This document shows, one piece after another, positions 45,901 to 59,181 of a stretch of DNA of 64,000 nucleotides. Position numbers and translations under genes: made by a program. Origin of the DNA: Sanderia malayensis (taxonomy: Eukaryota > Cnidaria > Scyphozoa > Semaeostomeae > Pelagiidae); the NCBI GenBank assembly GCA_013076295.1, contig RQOL01000772.1:3191087-3255086 (forward strand). The letters are read 5' to 3'. The notes under the pieces were generated by a model. It was given only the letters and a program-made list of their open reading frames with translations. It had not been told where the DNA came from and searched no databases. Position 1 is the first letter of the stretch, and every line of letters starts with the position of its first letter.

Positions 45901-48900
45901 TTGATACCTCAAGCAAAACTTTACATAATATTCTATTCCTTGTAACAATGGACAATATCTTCTATTTCCCTCATGGTAGCACAGACTACATCGAGGGAAA
46001 GTCAACTCATAATTTTAAGAGTTAACAACCTATTACTTGTATTACCTCAATACGGGCCGATGCGTCAGCAACCATTTGAGCTGTATTATTAATTTCTTCA
46101 TCCACCATATCACCAACACCTTCCAAATTGTCAGTCTCCTTCGGTATTAACAGCTATAGGATCGATAACAAACAATATTAAAATCTTTAGCAGGTAATAC
46201 CCTTCACAAAAACAGCTTGCAACAAAGTAGGACTGGTATTAAAAGAGAAAATATATCAAGAATTGAAACTATGAGTTCGTTCGAAAATATGACACCGAAC
46301 ACAATTCAATTTGCAAGACTCAACAGTTGTTTCTATTCAACAGTTGCTTCAGGTTAAAACTTAACTTGCATGATACATCTAGACTCATTACATTGCGTCC
46401 CTGTGCTTAGCTTGACTCTCGCTAACCTACAGTTGATGTTGGTGGAGCGAAGGAATGAGCAAAAACACAGGGACGCAATGTAATGAGTCTATGATACATC
46501 CATTCCCTCTTATTTAAATATACCAACCCATCTTGACTTGATAGACTCAACTCAAAGTTATTACTTCATTTTATTCGATTAAAAATTGCTGCCCCTTGAT
46601 AACTCGAAGGAGCATACAGATACCACTTTGGTTTGTGATTCGACCCGGGGGTTCAATGATGGCTTTAATCACAATCTCAAAGTATGAATTATGAATTATG
46701 AAGCATACCGTTGCTGCATTGATAATGTCGCTTATTTTATACTTGAGATCAGCTGAGGTCTGATTGACTTGTGAGTGGCCTGAAAATTCACGATTAAGAA
46801 TATATCAACATTGATAAGAATCCAAACTCCACTACGGAGCCTCGGCCAGTCAGCGCCACTGTGGAGTCAGTGCCAGTTGGCCAATGGTAGCCAATGTATA
46901 CAGACCGATCGTTCTTATGTTTGATTTAGCAAAGCAATTGCACTGTTACAATGTCGCTAGAGGGTTTGTGTTAATGGAGACGCCACTATATACAAGCAAT
47001 ATATGCATGCAAAAGTGTTTGCATCAATGACTGGCATCAAAGTGACGTAAAAATCAATGATCATAGAAATCATACCAGAGCTTCTCTCCTTCACAGTCGA
47101 CAGATACGCAGTGGCTGAAGTAGCAGCGATCTTGCATCTTCTGATCATATCTGAATGACAAACGACATTGTCAATATGTATTAACCTACTTTGGTTTAAT
47201 ATGCGTGGTTTCAATACTGATTATATTTATCTCCAACGGTTTTCGTCTGTGAGCTTGGGCTATTACACGATTATGCAAAATAGATCATCCCACCTTCGGA
47301 ATCCTCGTGAGATGCCATATGTGAGGTGGATTTTCCATAGAGAAGACTCTCGCTGAGCGAGTGAGTCATGGACATAAGATTGTTCAAAACAGAAGTCACA
47401 TCTAGAAGGGAAAAAGACGAATAGGTCATTGCAAACAACAGCAACTCATGCAGATAATGCGTTTTGAAATAATACTCAAAGAATTTCTAATATTCAAACT
47501 CTCAAAATGCTCATATTCAAACTCTTAGACTAATATTCAAACTAATATTCAAACTCTCAAAAAGCTCAAATAATACTGGAAAGATTTTATAAACTAAAGT
47601 AACAGTTTGAAAGCAAGTGAAAACAAATGAATGAGATATCATAACACTTTAATTGCCTGGGATTAGAGAGAAATTCGAGAAAGATTATGGTAATGAAATT
47701 CATAAAGTTTACCATTTTCATTTGTCTTAAAATCGAGGTAACTTGATGTTGCATGGTCAACCAATGGAGGCACAGACGTCAGTCTCGTTTTCAAGTATCC
47801 TATGACGTAATTAGACAAAGAGATTCGTATTGGAGCAAATCAGAGAAATAAATAGATCAAGGGTTTGAAAGACCGTGTTACCTGCAGTACAAGTTGTTCC
47901 AGAGGTGTGAAGATGGTCATCAAATTGTGACAAAGTTTCTTGAAGAATTTGTTGGCATTGTTCTACTGTCTTTTCTACAGAAAATATGGAATATATAAGA
48001 TATGGAAGCTTTTAAGAAGGTAGTAACATTGGTAGCATATTAAATTTCATATAGCCAAGCCAATGTGTAATTGTCTGGACTATAATATCAGGTTGGTTGT
48101 GATTTAACAGTATGCATTTACATGACTCACCAATCAATGAGTACTTCAAAGAAAGGTCGCCTTCACGCTTCAATCTCTCTTGTTCGCTCAACTAAAAACG
48201 GATTAAAAAAGCACGATCTTAGATCACGGATCACGGATCACGAATCATGGATCATAGACAGGGGATCGTGAATCATAGACAATGGATCATAGATAATGGG
48301 CCAAGGATTAAAGATCATAAACTAAGGATCATGGACAATGGATCATAGATCATGGGCCAAGGATTGAAGATCATAGACTAAGGATCATGAATCATAGACA
48401 ATGGATCATAGATCATAGGCCAATGATTAAAGATCATAGACTAAGAATCATGGATTATACATTATGCATCATGCATCATAGACGATATATCATAAACCAA
48501 GGATTATAGATCATAGACCATGTAACATGGACCATGTATCACAGAGCCTAGATTGTAGATCATGGTCCGTAGAATATGAATCGTGCATCAGGGATTAAGG
48601 ATAAAGTACTCACCTGTTTCTCCTTTTCTATCCTTTCGTTTTCTAGTCTTCTCTCAAGATCCTAAAACAAAATAATCAAAAATTCAAAATATGAAAAGTA
48701 TATGCTTCTATATTTATATTTTCTGTTATCTACTATCTTGCTTCAAAACCGCACATTAGATTGGCTACAAAGCGATAAAAAAGATAATAAAACTGTTTTG
48801 GGTGTAGAGATAAGCAGAAGGGAGGTGCTACAAACCCTTTTGGCGGCCTCTTCGTTGCTTTTTACCAAGTTGAGAGTTTCCATTTCCCGTGACAAGTTCT

Positions 48901-51900
48901 CAATCTAAGAATAACAGAGCTATGATCAAAAGCTGCAACAGTAAAATCGATAACAAGAAATTCGCGATATCATGTCACCCAGTCAATATCATGTAACAGA
49001 CAACAATGGCGAACAAACTGCAAAGAGAAATACAGGATTACAGTAATGCTTCGATTAAACGCCCGGGGCGTTTATTAATTTTTTTGATATTCTAGAGGGG
49101 CTTTTATTCGAGGGGGCGTTTAATAGAGGGGGGCTTTTATTGAAAAAAATTTAAAATAGGGGGGCCTTTATTCGAGGGGAGGCTTAAAAGAAGGGGGCGT
49201 TTAATCGAAGCATTACTGTATTTAAGTAAAACTGAATTTGCAAACCTTGCTTTGTGTTTCAGTTCGCAGATAATGCAACTCTTTGCTGACAGCCTAAAAT
49301 AAACAGCATAGAATGAATTAAAAATTGCACATCCGCAAAGAGCACTGGCACGAAATTGGACGTGAGTTACCTCTTTGCTGCTGGCTTCCATTGCCACTTG
49401 ACTCTGGTAATTCACTATTTGCTTGCTCATTTCAATGTTCTGTAAAATATATAGTAACGCATAACAGATAAATTTCTTGCTTAGTTTCGCTTGAAAGACA
49501 GTTGCTGCCCACAAAGCAAAAACAACGCTTTATAAAAACCTCGTGAGATTCACCTGTTGTTCTGCTTTGGATCTCAGCATTGCAATTTCAGTTGTCATTT
49601 CCTGTAATAAGATACAAAAACGAAACATGCAAACAGTAGAACTGATTTCATGAAAGAAAGTAAGAAGAATACAAGCTTCAGTTCGCAAGGAAAATAAATT
49701 AGCTCATCTCACAACTAATCTCACCTCTTTCTTTGATAACAGTTCGTTCTTCTCTTTCACCGATTCTTGCAAAGACTTGGCCAAAACAGAAAGCTAAAAA
49801 CACACGATATCAATTACATTGATTTGATAATCTTATCTTACCCCCTGGAACAGTATTTTTCAGCAATGAATTCAATACAAAATACGGGTAGATCAGGGGG
49901 TAGGTACTTCTTCTAATTATTAACATAAAATCATAATAGCCATCCACCTCTCCAGTCGTTGAAGACTTCAGAGCCTCGATTGCACTTTCTGATGCCTGCA
50001 AAGGAGACACACTCAGTATTAGTGCTGGAACTTGATGTGCAGTTGAGGCTTAAGGAATACACTGTGCAGTAAAAGGAGCTAACCTGACGTGCTTGCTCCT
50101 GTTCCAGTTTTTCGAGTTGCACCTTGGTCAATCGATTACTCAGTTCTGTAATCTGAAAAAGAAGAGCGTTGAAATATCAGAGTAGGTTTTCGTTTCTCAA
50201 TAAAATTAGATCTGCTGAGAAGCAGGGAAAATCTCAGAAGAAACAAACGAGATCCCCTAAGAAGCAAATTAGATCTCTGAAAAACAAGACGAAATAAAAA
50301 GAGACGCCCAGAAGAACAACAGACAACTGAAAATTACCTCCGAAAACACAGAAATCGAAAAAACACTTCTTAGATCTTCCAAAAGCCAGAATATAACTCT
50401 CAAGGAAATAAAGCTTCCATGCATCGTTTAAGACTTACCTGATCTTGCAACTGTTGCTTTAACTCCTTCACTTGGCTTTCAGCACCCTATGATTTGAACA
50501 ATCGCATTCGTTAAAAAATTAACCATAGACTAGACTACTTGGCATGGTTCAAAGAGAGAAAATAAATAAAAGACTTCCATGTGAAGGGTAAAAAAGAAAA
50601 ACCAACCTCGGTTGCGGTTCTTTGCATTTCTAGGCTTGCCTTCAGCAAACTGTTCTCGGTTTCTAGTTCCGTTCTCTGCAAGAAGGACATTAGTTTGAGC
50701 AAATGACAGCTAAAAACAATGAGCTTAGATCTATAGTACAGCAAACACCTCTAAACGGGCACGTCAGCCTAGTTTCCATATAGTCTTTGAGGGTCTTTGA
50801 GGGTCGTTGGGGGTCCTCGAGGGTCACTCAAAGGATAAAGATCAACTTTAGACAATGTCTCTGTGTGATTTTTAATCCTTTCAGGGACCCTCAACGACCC
50901 TCAACGACTATATGGAAACAAGGCTTAAGTGGACAGCTCGCTAAGGCAAACACTTTTGTCGGGTCCCGGCCAATAAGGAATACAGTGTAACAATTCTCTA
51001 TAAAGCGGATACCTAACCTAGGTCCCAAAGATGTCCGCCTTAGATAGGCTTCGCTGTAATTTCATAGAGACAACATAGTGGACAAACCGTATAAGGTAAT
51101 CAGAAGAGACAGTAGCACTTGCCAACAGTTTCTATTCCATTGAAATTCTACTATATAGGAGGTTGTATTACTGACTAACTATTGGACCATAAACCAGTGC
51201 ACTGGAACTGCCATAGATTCAATTAAGTCTTACCAATGTCTCTTTATCACTCTTGATCTTTGATAACGCCTCTTCTGTGCTCTAAAAAAGATGTAGGCTG
51301 TATGAGATATACATTAATATACTGCAACTAGATAAATGTAATAATGAATATCGATGGTGGATATAATATATATTGTATGTTCTAACCATCTACGGTGGTG
51401 TGGCCTAGTGATCATGGTGCTATAAATCGACCCGTTGGGGGTTATTGGACCAAAACCCACATACGGTCGTAACACGAGTTACAAAGAGTCAGCCAACTCA
51501 GTGGCCCACCCCTCCAAGGTTGGTTAATGAGCACCCAGAACATCCAGGGGTAAGAGCTTTTAGAAACTGGACCCACATTGATAACAGCCATCATAGTTGA
51601 CGTAGCTACCGAGTATAAACTTTCGCACTCACAGATCACACAATTCTACAGACAGAGCTTTGTGCTTCTTTGGGCTTTGAGGACACATTCAGAAAATCGT
51701 AATGCTCAGAGAAAGGAACAAAATAGCGTGCAATATTATAGTCTTGGCCATACCTTCCTCGCGTCTTCTTGAGTGAGCTTTGAGCTTGTCATATGTTCGA
51801 GTTGAGCTTGTAAAACTATAAGCTACAAAAAAACAACTCAATAAATGGCACGAAAGCAAAATAGAACATGATAATAAAAATGGTAGTGTATAAAAAAACT

Positions 51901-54900
51901 GATACTAATCCTTACCTGATCTTCAAAATATAAATATATTTTGAAAAAATAAATCTAAATATAAAACGAAATCTACCTATTTTTATCATACCTGATTTTC
52001 AAACTGGCTCTTGACTTTCTCCAAGTCCATCTCCAGTGCCTATGGAAGAAAAGTAAGGTGAGTACATTTCATTATACATGCGTGAATACCATAATGCATA
52101 GCCTGCATTTCAAAGCGATTTATAAAGGCATTCACTTACAGATTTCTTGTGTTCTGATTCCGCAAGTTTCTCTTTCATCGATTCCAATTCGGTATTCAAT
52201 CCATGAATCTAAAAGCAAAGGTTAACTCGATTCATTATATTTCACACAGACAGCACCTGCGCAGCATGTTCGCTGTGATGCATCCTCAGTACGAGGCTAT
52301 AAACAGAACATCTTCAGTACGAGACACATGATTGCATGGCATACAAAGCAGAATGCATCATTCTGCTATCACAATGAAAACTTACAGCAACATTTTTCTC
52401 TTTTTCCACCAGCTCCAAAGCATCGTGCGTATTCTGTACCAAAAAATTAAAGAAATTGCCATCAAAATATTACCAAGCAAAGTATTTTGCCGTTTAAATT
52501 GATAAATGATCAAGTTATTACCTTGTAAGGACAGATATAAATATGACAGATATAAATTGATTTCCACTTACAGAATTTATATTTTCAAGTTGGCTCAAGT
52601 TTTCTTTTATTGCTTTGATTTCGTCCTCCTAAATGCAAACAAAATTAAATTTCAAAACGATTGAAAAAGATTTGGCCAATGGTGCAACCTACTTTTTCTA
52701 ACAAGCACACCTTACGAATTCTAAAATGTTTAGTGAAAATCAGGACCTTTGGAAATTCAAAAAAATAATCACTTCTTTACCTTTGCTTGGACAGTCTGTT
52801 CCCACTCGCCAAGACTGCTTTCAATTTCCTAAATTTGAATTCCAAATATGATTATCTTCATGCAAACATGTTTACAAAACATCCACAACCAAAAGTTACA
52901 AAAGCAAATGTGTAGAGCAATAGGAAGCTTGAAATATGTAGAGGTACAGACTTGAATTTTCTTTTCTCACCGATTTCTTCTGCTCCGCTTGCTCAGAGGT
53001 GCGCTTCAGCTCGGCATTCTGTCAGAACACAACACAACAACTCAAAAACATTTACCACAAACAAACGCCCTAGGCTTTTATTAAATGCTCTTCAGAAAGG
53101 GCAGATGGACATAACAGGTAAACAACATGGGAATGGGAAACTGAAATAACAGAGAACTAAAGAAATCATTATCACAATGAATAAATCAGAATTATAAAAC
53201 ATACTTGTCTTATCATGGCGACATGTTCGTTACGAAGTATCGTGTATTTTTGCTTCAATTTGTTAAACATTTCATTGGCTTTTTCTAAAAATTTAACATT
53301 GATCGAGACATTTGTATATGGCAGCAGTGGCCACCACAACCATGATGGAGAAATATAGCACATTTTCCATATCTCTATCTTTATAATAAACTAAAGAATG
53401 GATCTCTATAATGAACTTTGTATTATGAAAAGATTAAACGAGCAACAAAACGATTGCTCAGTTCCATCAATAAATTTTGCTAGAAGCTCATTCTACCAGG
53501 ATTCGTAGTGAAGCGATAAAGTTTAGAAAAAATAAAACATAAATAAATGAAAAACCAAAACCTTTTGCTTCATCGTCTTCTTTCGTCACGTTCGTAAATC
53601 CTTCCAGTTGGCTTTTCAAAAACGCATTTTCCTAAACAAAACAATAAGCAGTGTTAAAATGAATTGAGTTAAATGAGACAAGCCAGAGTCAGAATGAGAC
53701 AAGCCAGAGTCAGAATGAAACAAGCCAGAGTCAGAATGATATACACACGTCGCAAGCTTGTTGGGCGATTCTCTTATACTGACTAGCTTCTTCTTTGAGC
53801 TGTGAAGGGAGACATTATTCCAATTAAATATATCAGGTGTCATATGCCATTGGTTCAATATATTAGATACAGCTTGTGGAGAAATAGCGTATTTCAACTG
53901 CAGCATTAGGTATCTTAAAAGACAAGAGTGGTTCGATAAAAAGAGGTTTTCAAGCTAGAAAACCACTGGTATAAGAGCAAAATACAATGTCATCAAAGGC
54001 GCTCACAACTCTCTGGTTAAAATACATGTATAGCAGCATTAAGCAGACCCTCCGAAAACGATAAGTTGAGAATAGATTAAAATAGACCCAGAAGAAAGGC
54101 ACAGAAATACATGCAAAAACTCCATACCTGCATTAACTGAGCCTTCATTGCATTTCTCATGCTAACAGCCTGTAGAGAGTGCAGAAATGTTTACTTCATA
54201 GCAATGCATTGCAAGACTTGAGCAATGATTAATCAAAGGTATAACACCATGAACACAAAGGCATTTTAAACTACGTACATCTCTTTCTAAGGATTCTAAA
54301 TGGTCTTGTAGCTCGTTGATTTCCCTCATCAGCTGCTCAATCAAAAAGTCCCTGAGAAAACAAAGTAATACAGGTAATTATTGATAATGAGATACTTCTC
54401 TTGGTCTATTGCAGATAAATTGATAAGTTACTCATATAGTAAAGCCCCCATATAAGAAGCAAGAGATTACGAGCCTCCACGTTGATATTTCTGCTCAAAA
54501 CAATAGAAAGAACAATAGTTTATTGTTTTTGAATAATAGGCTGGATGCAAAATTCACAGGCTCTTCTATAAGGATTTTCACTGTGTTTCAGTCTACTCTC
54601 GATATATGTCAAAGATTTCTGCTTCCTTTGACTTTGACTCCCTATGCTTCCTATGCTATGCTTCCATAATAGTTCCTATGCTTCAGAACAGGCTTTAAAA
54701 CCCCATTGCCTTCACGAAATTTCTAACTATTTTCCTGGCCTCTTGACCAGGAAAATAATGGTATTATATTAGAACAGTATTACATTGCATTACTTGAATT
54801 GTATTGCAAAAGTGATGCTTTCGATTTCCTAAATTCGAATTCCAAAATCGAATTCGAATTTAGGAAATCGAAAGCAGTCTTGGCGAGTGGGAACGGGCTG

Positions 54901-57900
54901 ATCAATGAAATGGAAGCTGCCTTCCTTAAGTTGTCCATAGAAATTCTTCCAAAAAGGGAATACCTGTCATCTTTCTGGGGAAGAATTGGAGTGTTTGGTT
55001 TCTCCTCGACGACTTTTGGCTTCGGTTTTGGCTGCTCCATTGTGTAAACCAAAAAGTTCGGGGGCACCTGGTAGAGGGAAAGTAGATAAACTGTAATATC
55101 AGTCAAACTTAAACAGAGGTAGTAACAAGTAATGCAAATCAAGGTTAACATTTTTGTTTTGTGTTTTTCCTATTGTTTCAAGCTCTCGAGCATAAAGTGC
55201 TTGAAGATGAAAAACGACGAACTCACGTCTGGAAGTTTGGGTATTGAAGTCAGTGCTTTGATGTATGCAAAACAGTCCGCATCTTGAGTAAACTGCTTTA
55301 TTCTAAAAAGACAAAAGAACATTGTAATACCTGGAACATTGAAGCAATTAATTAACGATTATATCTACATTAGTAAACTCTATGTAAACTCACGGAGTTT
55401 ACGTAGAGTTTACTAATGTAGATAGAGGCTTCACAATAAATCATACTGAAACATATCAATCATATGGTTAGAGCAACCAATTATGGATTAGAAAGATTGC
55501 AGGACATGATCAGAATGGGATAATGAAGATTGTGAGAAGTTTTACCTTGCAAACTGCTGGTTGAAGCGCTCTCTGTGACCACTAAGAGTATCGGGCGGTA
55601 GACCTGCGCAGAAAAACAATTACTTGATACATTATTTGATGAGTAGAAATTCGTATAAACATACACAAATGTAGGTTCTTTTATTACTACGAGTCTCTAC
55701 ATATATAGCTGGTGAGACTTGCAGAAACTCGCAATGCAATAGCTAGATATAATCGATAGAATCGATGCAATTAACCTTAAATCAGACCTAATTCCATGCT
55801 AAGCCATATCATCCTGAACTGTTTTATCGCAAATAATACGATAAAATAGTTCAAGAGACAAGAGGCTTAGATATTTACAGCAGAAAGCTCAGTATGCGAG
55901 TTTAGTTCATTGCGACGTGACTCTGTTATCAAGTGCTACGTGATGTAAATTTGAGGAAAAGGAAATATTTGTTAAGCTCACTCTTGTGTAGCTTGATCAT
56001 TACATATCTGATAATATCATAAATTCCACTGCATTCCTGAAAGTTGGGAGAGAGAGAAATGCGAATCAAACATCGTTCAATAGTCATACATTGACTCATT
56101 ACATTGACTCAACACAGGGGCACGATGTGATGAGTCTAAGTCATAGACACACTGGCAAACTGTGAGTCAATGAAGAATAAGATGCATCATTGTAATACCT
56201 TGAGAAGTGGCACCAATGGTGCGATTCTACATTGCACTGTGTGAAGCTGAGAGCTGCTCTTTGACTTATCAATTGTCTTCATAACTATGAAAGCAAATGT
56301 AGTTATTTGAGCATGATAAGTTGGGTATTGAGCTAAAAAGCAAATACAAACCACCAGGAGTTAAAGAGCTTTGTTTTGGCTATAGATTCAATCCAAACTT
56401 GCAATGTCAGCTTGACAGATATTCTCTTTTCCATAACTAATTCCTACCTTCCTCTTCCAGCTTGAGCAGCAAGTCCTGGTAATCCAGCACTTCAACAGCA
56501 AAATGAAACCTGAAAGCATAAACAAAAAACTCATCATCTTCTTTAAACCCACTTCATTGAAAATTTTACCGAGCTAGCAGTAGTTGGTCTCAAAATCAAG
56601 ATATTAATTTTGGTAATTTGATTCCCCTCAGAGGCAATATCCTGCAGATATTATCAAGATAGGGCCACCATATTGAGACTAGAAAAAAGCTTACACATCA
56701 TTGATGTCCCTGTGTGGCATTCTGAATGGATTGTCATCTGTAAAAACCAATGACCCTGGGATTTTTGGGTACTAAAAAGGAAAGATGCAAAGCAAAATGA
56801 CCACTTGTTATCAAATTGCCTGTGATCTAATCCCCACATTGTCCTTCTTGGGGTATTTGGAATTAGATAAAGATAGTATCGGGTAGTGAATAGCTTGAAA
56901 GTAGCTAAGCTACAGGGGTAAAATGAGGATGAGTACCCTGTGGTGAAACTCCAATTTACATTGTAGCACACGCAAGTAGTGGGTGACCAATTGACCATAG
57001 AGACTTGTTGAAAATTTCTAAAAAAGGAGAGAATTCAAAGTCTTTAGTTGAGAAAATCTCATAAGACTGATTGCAAATACAATACACAGTCAAACAACTA
57101 TATACGTTGACCTCCCTCAATGTTCAATCAACCCCACAAATATAAACTAACTCCTGACCTGTCTCACATTTGCCAAAGATAAGAGAAGTGTCTCCCAAAA
57201 CATCACACTAAACACAACATCATATGATAAACACAACTGTTCATCATATGATATACTTCCATTGTTATTGTGCAATCACTGAACTAATAAACACAACATA
57301 TTCACAATGACTAGAGAAGAATCTCTCAAAATATCTATAATATAAAACGTTTGTTCATGACATGATCAATTTCTATTCTCATAATGAAATAGAGTTTTCA
57401 TGTGAAAATTTTCAACTTACATAAACACTGTAGAGATCTTTCAGAGTTCGTCTGAAAACATATGAGTCTTTCATACACTGAATAAAGTAAAAAAAGATTT
57501 TATCAATAAAAGCAAAATCTCGGCTAAGCAAGCCAGCATGATTAAGTCCACCGCATTCAGACTCCACTGTAGTTAAGAATATCTAAAAATTGCCCAAGCG
57601 AGTATCATTGTATTATGCATCAACTTTTGATAGATAATACAATATTCTTGCTAACTTAACATGCAAAGTTGTTTGTCTTACGTTTGTGTGGCCTTCTCTG
57701 AGTATTTTATGAAAAACCATCATAGCTTTCCAGCACATGATGTTCTGTGAAGGTAGTGGCATCTTTCCAAGTATATTCCAGAAAGTAGCTGATCCCCTTT
57801 CCTGCCATGTTCCAATAATAGTTCCTTGATTAAGAATAAAAAAATTAAGCTAGCAGCATAATACAGTATTGATATCATAGGAGATATAAAAATTGGGTTG

Positions 57901-58468
57901 AAATATTTTCCCAACTGGCAAGGTGGGTAATGGGGAATGCGAGACTTCTTGTTTTTAGACATATTATATAATAAATAGACATAATATAATATAAAATAAG
58001 TCATAATGCTATATAGCTAAGTCATAAAAATTAATTACTTCTTATATGCTTCTCTTTGGCTGCACATTCTTCCGACTTTATTGCCTTGGAAATGCATTCA
58101 GTCTAGGGGGAATAATGAAATTATTGAATAACAAAACATGTTGATATGATATGAATTCAAATTTCAAAACAATACAGAAAACGAAAGCTCCTTCACAATT
58201 TAGTAGAAATATAAAACTGTTTCTTTCAATGATAAATACCATTTAAAAATAAAAGACAAATGCTCTATTTGTGTGGCATCATAGACAATATAAACCCTTC
58301 AATTTATCAAATCAAACAAAGGGCTTAGGCCACATCAAATAAATTCAAAATAGGCCTAACCTGCTCCTTTTCGAAGCGTTCCCTCTCTTGACCAAAACCA
58401 GTTGTTACCAGCATGCTTGATGGCCTTCTCTCGTTTGCAGTTGGCTCCATATGTTTATCAATCTCCAT
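42999..58468 (-). CDS. HIP1: Huntingtin-interacting protein 1 family (HIP1/HIP1R/Sla2)
   Basis: Endocytic adaptor joining phosphoinositides and clathrin coats to actin. More than 30 mostly small exons. The N-terminal ANTH domain starts in 58468-58361 (MEIDKHMEP...) and the next exon holds the lipid-binding signature SKAIKSEECAAKEKH (Lys42-His55); then FWNILGKMPLP, CWKAMMVFHKILREGHTN, LPPDTLSGHRERFNQQFAR, IPKLPD/VPPNFL. From about 54.3 to 48.1 kb come many short coiled-coil exons (for example REINELQDHLESLERD, LAKSLQESVKEKNELLSK). The C-terminal actin-binding I/LWEQ (THATCH) module runs from about 46.1 kb: EEINNTAQMVADASARIEEM, KEFYKRHHKWTEGLLSAAKS, AADKVVERKGKFEELMVASN, EIAASTAQLVAASRVKA, then LTQAKRFEMESQ and LGRLRKAHYQIAAELG. 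The protein ends VIAKFGPLMQSGITF without the Pro-rich tail of HIP1R. The match does not separate HIP1 from HIP1R. Confidence 0.93.
43621..43747. mobile_element. 150-bp MITE copy
   Basis: Starts tatagtaaaaacccacatat and ends acgggttttgctgta. HIP1 intron. Confidence 0.85.
46380..46491. mobile_element. MITE with perfect 9-bp target duplication (tagactcattacattgcg)
   Basis: Left end tagactcattacattgcgtc, right end gacgcaatgtaatgagtcta, exact inverses. Flanks tgatacatc (46371-46379) and tgatacatc (46492-46500) are identical. HIP1 intron. Confidence 0.95.
48205..48595. repeat. Minisatellite (ggatcatagac)
   Basis: About 30 imperfect 10-14 bp units based on gatcatagac/ggatcatgga in a HIP1 intron. 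Confidence 0.9.
49038..49220. mobile_element. MITE, 'taatgcttcgattaaacgccc' family
   Basis: Left end tacagtaatgcttcgattaa, right end ttaatcgaagcattactgta are perfect inverses. The interior repeats 'ggggcttttattcgagggg'. HIP1 intron. Confidence 0.92.
50765..50927. mobile_element. Foldback MITE (cctagtttccatatagtctttgaggg)
   Basis: Left cctagtttccatatagtc and right gactatatggaaacaagg are inverted; same family as 19240-19380. HIP1 intron. Confidence 0.85.
53665..53740. repeat. 20-bp tandem repeat (caagccagagtcagaatgag)
   Basis: Three near-identical units in a HIP1 intron. Confidence 0.9.
54436..54585. mobile_element. 150-bp MITE copy
   Basis: Contains agtaaagcccccatataaga, the aacaatagaaagaacaatag core and ends aaggattttcactgtg. 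HIP1 intron. Confidence 0.8.
54817..54875. repeat. Hairpin with 25-bp perfect arms
   Basis: Left arm 54817-54841 (gctttcgatttcctaaattc...), right arm 54851-54875, 9-nt loop. The same 'tttcctaaattcgaattcc' motif recurs near 52830. HIP1 intron. Confidence 0.9.
55362..55424. repeat. Hairpin with 30-bp arms
   Basis: Arms 55362-55391 and 55395-55424 (tatctacattagtaaactct...), one mismatch, 3-nt loop. HIP1 intron. Confidence 0.92.
56092..56138. mobile_element. Short 47-bp copy of the 9-bp-duplication MITE
   Basis: Only the ends remain: ttgactcattacattg and gatgtgatgagtcta. Flanks agtcataca (56083-56091) and agtcataga (56139-56147) match 8 of 9. HIP1 intron. Confidence 0.8.
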
Positions 58469-59181
58469 TTCGCTCTGTTATTTCGACCCTTACCTAATTA
58501 TCCCCTAACGATACTCAACATGATTTGTGATCCAGGGTCAATACAATGTGATCGTAAATGTTGTTTTCCTTCCGATTGAAAAATGTGTGGGGGATGGGCC
58601 AATATTTTGTTTAATTGACAAGAGGTCTGTTTGAAAAACTCGACGAGTGGTGGAAATTATTATTATGCTAATGATTTGATGAGAATTGTGATAGAAATAA
58701 TGTGATAAAATATTCAGATGAATATTATTCTGTTAATAACAATGTTCTCACATCTTTAAATATATATATGTACCTTTACGAACCTAATATAACTTGTCTA
58801 TAATCATTACAATACTTCCGCATTCGAGACTTTTCTTAACAATATTGCATAAAGTACTATTTTAAACCAAAAATTAAAAGAACCAATTAATTTTACTACC
58901 GATTAATGCCGCTTTCGGCGTATTTTCCCACAGAAACCACCTACCAAAATTAATTATCCATCATATGCATATCTATATAACTTCCCTCAACTTCTAAAAC
59001 AGTCAAACTATAACCTACTTACTTTATATTTTCCATACATTTTATGCGAAGCGAAGCTATACTTCAAAAACAACCCACCCTTATAAATTAGAATATCTAA
59101 AAACCAATATCTACGATAGCTATAACCTATTAACTAATAACCAATATTTTAATTATATTACAAGTTCCCGTGCGCCTTAGC
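58469..59181. other. Spacer between HIP1 start and B3GLCT stop
   Basis: Tandem genes on the same strand. AT-rich, no gene or defined element seen. The part next to 58469 should contain the HIP1 promoter. Confidence 0.5.

Noticed and set aside
48205..48595. Regularly repeated unit resembling a CRISPR-like array
   Set aside because: Units are 10-14 bp, imperfect and without unique spacers; it is a minisatellite in a HIP1 intron of an animal gene.
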